From JAQIBY01 sp964615585 (GTDB taxonomy: Bacteria > Bacteroidota > Bacteroidia > Bacteroidales > ML635J-15), in NCBI GenBank assembly GCA_964615585.1, contig CAZTNS010000159.1, positions 1 through 6,542 on the forward strand: a DNA stretch of 6,542 bases, read 5' to 3'. The position numbers and the translations under genes are program-made. Within the stretch, counting starts at the first letter, position 1, and the number at the start of each line of letters is the position of its first letter. Shown piece after piece: positions 3,882 through 6,542 of the stretch. The notes under the pieces were generated by a model. The model saw nothing but the letters and a program-made list of their open reading frames with translations, was not told the DNA's origin and ran no database searches.

Positions 3882-6253
3882 CAGAATTTAAAATTCCACG
3901 TGATGGCCGGCAATATGGGAAAAAGCGAAACTTGTTTGGCTGTAGTTTGAAACGTCCCTTCCCCGGCATTTCCATCGTAATCAAAATAAATAAAATAGGG
4001 GTTTTTCCGGTTATAAACATTATACACGGAGAAATTCCATGATGATTCCCATTTTTTGGTTTTTTTGTGATGATAGGTAAGATTTATATCCAGACGATGA
4101 TACGGATCCATACGGTAGGAGTTCCTCTCTCCGTACTCTTCAATGATTTCACCGTTGATGACGTAGCGGGCTACGGGCAATGTGGTGGTATTACCTGTTG
4201 CATAAACAAAAACCGTTGATGCAGTAATTTTATCATTGATTTCATACGAGAGTGTAAAAGACAGGTCGTGACGGCGGTCGTATTTAGCCGGGAAAGGTTC
4301 ACCGTCATTGATTTCATCAAACTCACGTGTGGTTGTTGACCAGGTGTATCCCAGCCATCCGGTAAGGGAGCCGTAGGCCTTTTTTACAAACACTTCAGCT
4401 CCATAGGATTGTCCTGTGCCAAACAAAAAATAATTGTCGGGGTTGTCGTTGAGTTGATCCATTGGCAATGCCCCGTCTGCATATTCTATCATGTTGTCCA
4501 TGTCCTTATAATAGAGCTGCAGTGAGGTTTCAAACAAATTGTCTTTAAAATTTCGAAAATACCCAATGGCATACTGAGCACCGATTTGTGGTTTTACCAC
4601 GTCAGAACTTGGAATCCACAGGTCTGTAGGTAAAGTAGAGGCCGACAGGGAAGCCAGGTGAATGTATTGCTTGTTTCTGATGTATGATGCTTTGACAGAG
4701 CTTGTCGTCCCCAGGCTGTATTTAACATTTACACGGGGCTCAAGCGAATAATAGTCTGCCACCATTTCTGATTTGTCGTAAGAAACACTGTCAACATTAT
4801 CAAGCAGGTATTCATCTTTAATATACCGGGTGAATGGCCCGACTTGTAAAAATCCACTGGCACGTAATCCGGCGTAAATTGTGAGTTTATCATTGATAAT
4901 GTACTCATCGCTTACATATACGGCAGCTTCATGGGCGTATTGTTTTTGAGCCTTTCCCAGGTCAATTTCTTCATCATTCTGTTCTATGTTGATGGTATTG
5001 GGAAAAAACGTGTGATTGAGGTAATCAACACCAAAACGAATTTTATGCAAAGGCCCCGGCATGAATGTATAATCTTGTTTTAACTGATAATCCCGGATAC
5101 CGGAACTTTGTATTAACCTGAAATCACTGTCACCTCCCGAGCCAAACGATACATCTGTCTTGAACCGGTAATCTGAAAATAAAGCCGTGGTATTCACAAA
5201 AAACTTGTTTGAAAACAAATGATTCCATCGCAAGCTTCCGATACCGTTTCCCCACGGAATTTTGATATTAAAGTCCCCGTCGGTATTGGAAAAATTAAAA
5301 ACATCTTTTCCGTAATATCCGGAAAGGTAAAGCCTGTCGGTATCAGAAAATTTGTAATTGAGTTTCAGATTGCCATCGTAAAAATAATATCCTGAACCTT
5401 TGAAAGGTGAATCTTTATTGATAAAAGGTTTCATTAAGACATCAATGTATGTACGCCGTCCCGAAATAAGAAAAGAAGCTTTGTCTTTTTTTATTGGGCC
5501 CTGTGCAGTGAATCTGGTGGCAATGGTTCCAATACCCCCTTCGAAATCATGGGTTTTCATGTTGCCATTTTTCATTTTGATGTCCATGACAGAGGATAGT
5601 CTGCCACCATAGCGTGCAGGCATCCCGCCTTTGTACAATTCAAAACCTTTGATGGCATCGGCGTTAAACACAGAAAAAAATCCAAACAGGTGGGAAGCAT
5701 TATACACTGTGGCTTCATCTAAGATGATAAGGTTTTGGTCAGGGCCACCGCCGCGCACGTAAAATCCGGTATTGCCTTCACCGGCGCCTTGCACACCCGG
5801 AAGCAACTGCATGGTTTTCATAACATCCACTTCTCCCATAAAAGCAGGCAGCTTTTTTACTTCTTCAACCGGAATTTTTTCGACACTCATTCTGCTGCTG
5901 TTTACATTGGCATCCGAGCGTTCACTTTCAACAACCACTTCTTCTGTTTGGTAAGCTCTGGGTGTGAGTTCTATGTTTATTCTTTTATCTTCTGTAATAT
6001 TGAGTGTTTTAGTTTCTTCTTTATATCCGATAAAGCTGTATGTGACTGTATATTCTCCATCGGGCAGGGTAAGGCTGTAAAAACCATAGGCATTGCTGGT
6101 AGCTCCCAGTGAAGCATCTTTAACGACAACATTGGCTCCGGTCAATTCTTCCCCGGTTGTCATGTCCCGGATATATCCGCTGACGGTATGTTTCTGTGCA
6201 AACCCACTGATGAAGAGAAAAGACAGTACCAATGTAACAATAACATATTTCAT
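3881..6253 (-). CDS. TonB-dependent outer-membrane receptor with CarboxypepD-regulatory-like N-terminal domain
   Basis: This 790-residue receptor takes up a substrate across the outer membrane using TonB/ExbBD energy. Domains in order: signal peptide (1-20, ending GFAQ), a carboxypeptidase-regulatory-like beta-sandwich (about 22-98, with SGYIRDMTTGEELTGANVVV), a possible TonB box EEVVVES (104-110), the plug (about 119-230, with YVRGGGPDQNLIILDEATVY and GFELYKGGMPARYGGRLSSV), and a 22-strand-type barrel to the end. The last strand, ITWNFKF, ends in phenylalanine, as expected for barrel assembly. The C-terminal YNVYNRKNPYFIYF resembles receptors found beside DUF4249 genes. The frame stays open up to 6313, but the ATG at 6253 is chosen: it starts a clean signal peptide and lies 15 bases after the promoter -7 box, whereas the upstream ATG would be outside the transcript. 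The N-terminal STN domain used in sigma/anti-sigma signalling is absent. Substrate unknown. Confidence 0.95.
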   Translation of the reverse strand: MKYVIVTLVLSFLFISGFAQKHTVSGYIRDMTTGEELTGANVVVKDASLGATSNAYGFYSLTLPDGEYTVTYSFIGYKEETKTLNITEDKRINIELTPRAYQTEEVVVESERSDANVNSSRMSVEKIPVEEVKKLPAFMGEVDVMKTMQLLPGVQGAGEGNTGFYVRGGGPDQNLIILDEATVYNASHLFGFFSVFNADAIKGFELYKGGMPARYGGRLSSVMDIKMKNGNMKTHDFEGGIGTIATRFTAQGPIKKDKASFLISGRRTYIDVLMKPFINKDSPFKGSGYYFYDGNLKLNYKFSDTDRLYLSGYYGKDVFNFSNTDGDFNIKIPWGNGIGSLRWNHLFSNKFFVNTTALFSDYRFKTDVSFGSGGDSDFRLIQSSGIRDYQLKQDYTFMPGPLHKIRFGVDYLNHTFFPNTINIEQNDEEIDLGKAQKQYAHEAAVYVSDEYIINDKLTIYAGLRASGFLQVGPFTRYIKDEYLLDNVDSVSYDKSEMVADYYSLEPRVNVKYSLGTTSSVKASYIRNKQYIHLASLSASTLPTDLWIPSSDVVKPQIGAQYAIGYFRNFKDNLFETSLQLYYKDMDNMIEYADGALPMDQLNDNPDNYFLFGTGQSYGAEVFVKKAYGSLTGWLGYTWSTTTREFDEINDGEPFPAKYDRRHDLSFTLSYEINDKITASTVFVYATGNTTTLPVARYVINGEIIEEYGERNSYRMDPYHRLDINLTYHHKKTKKWESSWNFSVYNVYNRKNPYFIYFDYDGNAGEGTFQTTAKQVSLFPILPAITWNFKF

Positions 6254-6267
6254 GATCTTATTTTTTA

Positions 6268-6299
6268 CAAAAATAGCATTGTTTGCAATTTTAATCAAA
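6268..6299 (-). promoter_or_regulatory. Promoter of the receptor/DUF4249 operon
   Basis: On the minus strand TTTG (6299-6296), exactly 20 bases and TATTTTTG (6275-6268) match the Bacteroidota -33/-7 pattern closely. Fourteen bases lie between the -7 box and the ATG at 6253, so the leader is about ten bases and very AT-rich. The spacer contains ATTG-N4-CAAT (6278-6289), which could be a protein site. This promoter decides the receptor start codon. Confidence 0.75.
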
Positions 6300-6308
6300 A
6301 TCTGTAAC

Positions 6309-6323
6309 AACAATCCTATTGTT
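6309..6323. promoter_or_regulatory. Perfect palindrome AACAAT-CCT-ATTGTT between divergent promoters, possible operator
   Basis: AACAAT (6309-6314) and ATTGTT (6318-6323) form a perfect inverted repeat around CCT, ten bases upstream of the receptor -33 box. A third ATTGTT half-site occurs inside the receptor promoter spacer (6278-6283). The position suits a regulator of the receptor operon, but the sequence is AT-rich and could arise by chance. No regulator is identified. Confidence 0.3.
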
Positions 6324-6378
6324 TTGTTTTACTTTTGTTCCTGATATGGGAGAGATCTGAAGAATTAAAAAAACATTT

Positions 6379-6410
6379 TTTGTTTTATTCAATTATAGCA
6401 TGTACTTTTG
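6379..6410 (+). promoter_or_regulatory. Promoter of the tRNA-Pro gene
   Basis: TTTG (6379-6382), a 20-base spacer and TACTTTTG (6403-6410) match the Bacteroidota promoter pattern. The -7 box is followed by CAAC, as in the protease promoter. Eighteen bases separate it from the first base of the mature tRNA, leaving a short 5' leader for RNase P to remove. Confidence 0.75.
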
Positions 6411-6428
6411 CAACCTGAATAATAAGTT

Positions 6429-6503
6429 CGGGATGTAGCTCAGCCCGGTTAGAGTACTCGTCTGGGGGGCGAGGGGTCGCGAGTTCAAATCTCGCCATCC
6501 CGA
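6429..6503 (+). tRNA. tRNA-Pro, anticodon GGG
   Basis: All four arms fold. The acceptor stem is CGGGATG with CATCCCG (6496-6502), followed by discriminator A6503. The D arm is GCTC/GAGT, with one G-U pair, around a GG-containing loop. The anticodon stem CTCGT/GCGAG carries loop CTGGGGG, placing anticodon GGG at 6464-6466. The T arm is GCGAG/CTCGC with TTCAAAT. The C1-G72 pair and A73 are typical bacterial tRNA-Pro identity features. The 3' CCA is not encoded and must be added afterwards. The GGG anticodon reads CCC and CCU proline codons. Confidence 0.96.
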
Positions 6504-6512
6504 CAAGCATAA

Positions 6513-6542
6513 AACCCCTTTCAGCGTCAGCTGGAAGGGGTT
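6513..6542 (+). terminator. Rho-independent terminator hairpin after tRNA-Pro, cut by the window edge
   Basis: AACCCCTTTCAGC (6513-6525) pairs along all 13 positions with GCTGGAAGGGGTT (6530-6542), including one G-U pair, around the loop GTCA. The stem begins ten bases past the tRNA. Two further A residues precede the stem (6511-6512), and the window ends where a T-run would be expected. The stem is strong; the T-run cannot be seen. It suggests the tRNA is transcribed alone. Confidence 0.8.

Noticed and set aside
5735..6112. A 125-codon open frame antisense to the receptor plug and N-terminal domain
   Set aside because: It lies wholly opposite a strongly conserved coding region, has no promoter or recognisable domain, and its composition is that of a reverse-strand shadow.
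6254..6313. Longer receptor start at the ATG at 6313, adding 20 residues
   Set aside because: The added residues do not form a signal peptide start, and the promoter -33/-7 boxes lie within this stretch, so the upstream ATG would not be transcribed from it.
6330..6337. Second TACTTTTG on the plus strand, as an extra upstream promoter for the tRNA
   Set aside because: No TTTG lies 19-21 bases upstream, and the resulting leader would be much longer than that from the well-formed promoter at 6379-6410.

Overview
The window reads as chromosomal DNA from a member of the Bacteroidota. Three things support this: a TonB-dependent receptor with an N-terminal carboxypeptidase-regulatory-like domain, translationally coupled to a DUF4249 lipoprotein; four promoters that fit the Bacteroidota pattern (TTTG, about 19-20 bases, then TAnnTTTG); and AT-rich intergenic DNA. 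Genus and species cannot be told from the sequence.

Layout, left to right. A Wzm/KpsM-type ABC-2 permease lies on the minus strand (65-883), followed by AT-only hairpins with T-runs on both strands (4-43). A 230-base gap holds two solitary ends of a transposon-like repeat. Next is an M48 (Ste24-type) membrane metalloprotease on the minus strand (1114-2361), whose promoter abuts its start codon. A 524-base gene-free gap follows (2362-2885), almost wholly filled by a 453-bp non-coding element (2398-2850). That element has 12-bp perfect terminal inverted repeats and a perfect 8-bp target duplication. Then comes the receptor/DUF4249 operon on the minus strand (6253 down to 2886). A 175-bp divergent promoter region separates it from a plus-strand tRNA-Pro(GGG) (6429-6503), which is followed by a strong hairpin at the window edge.

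How the genes relate. The receptor and the DUF4249 lipoprotein share one promoter and overlap by one base (TGATG), so they probably form one outer-membrane uptake system of unknown substrate. The protease, the permease and the tRNA each have their own promoter and show no functional link to that pair.

The most notable observation is the 453-bp MITE-like insertion. It sits between the DUF4249 gene and the protease gene, and the duplicated target contains the -33 box of the protease promoter. Removing the insert and one target copy leaves a 63-bp intergenic gap. I found no transposase, CRISPR array, defence locus or clearly new multi-gene system here.
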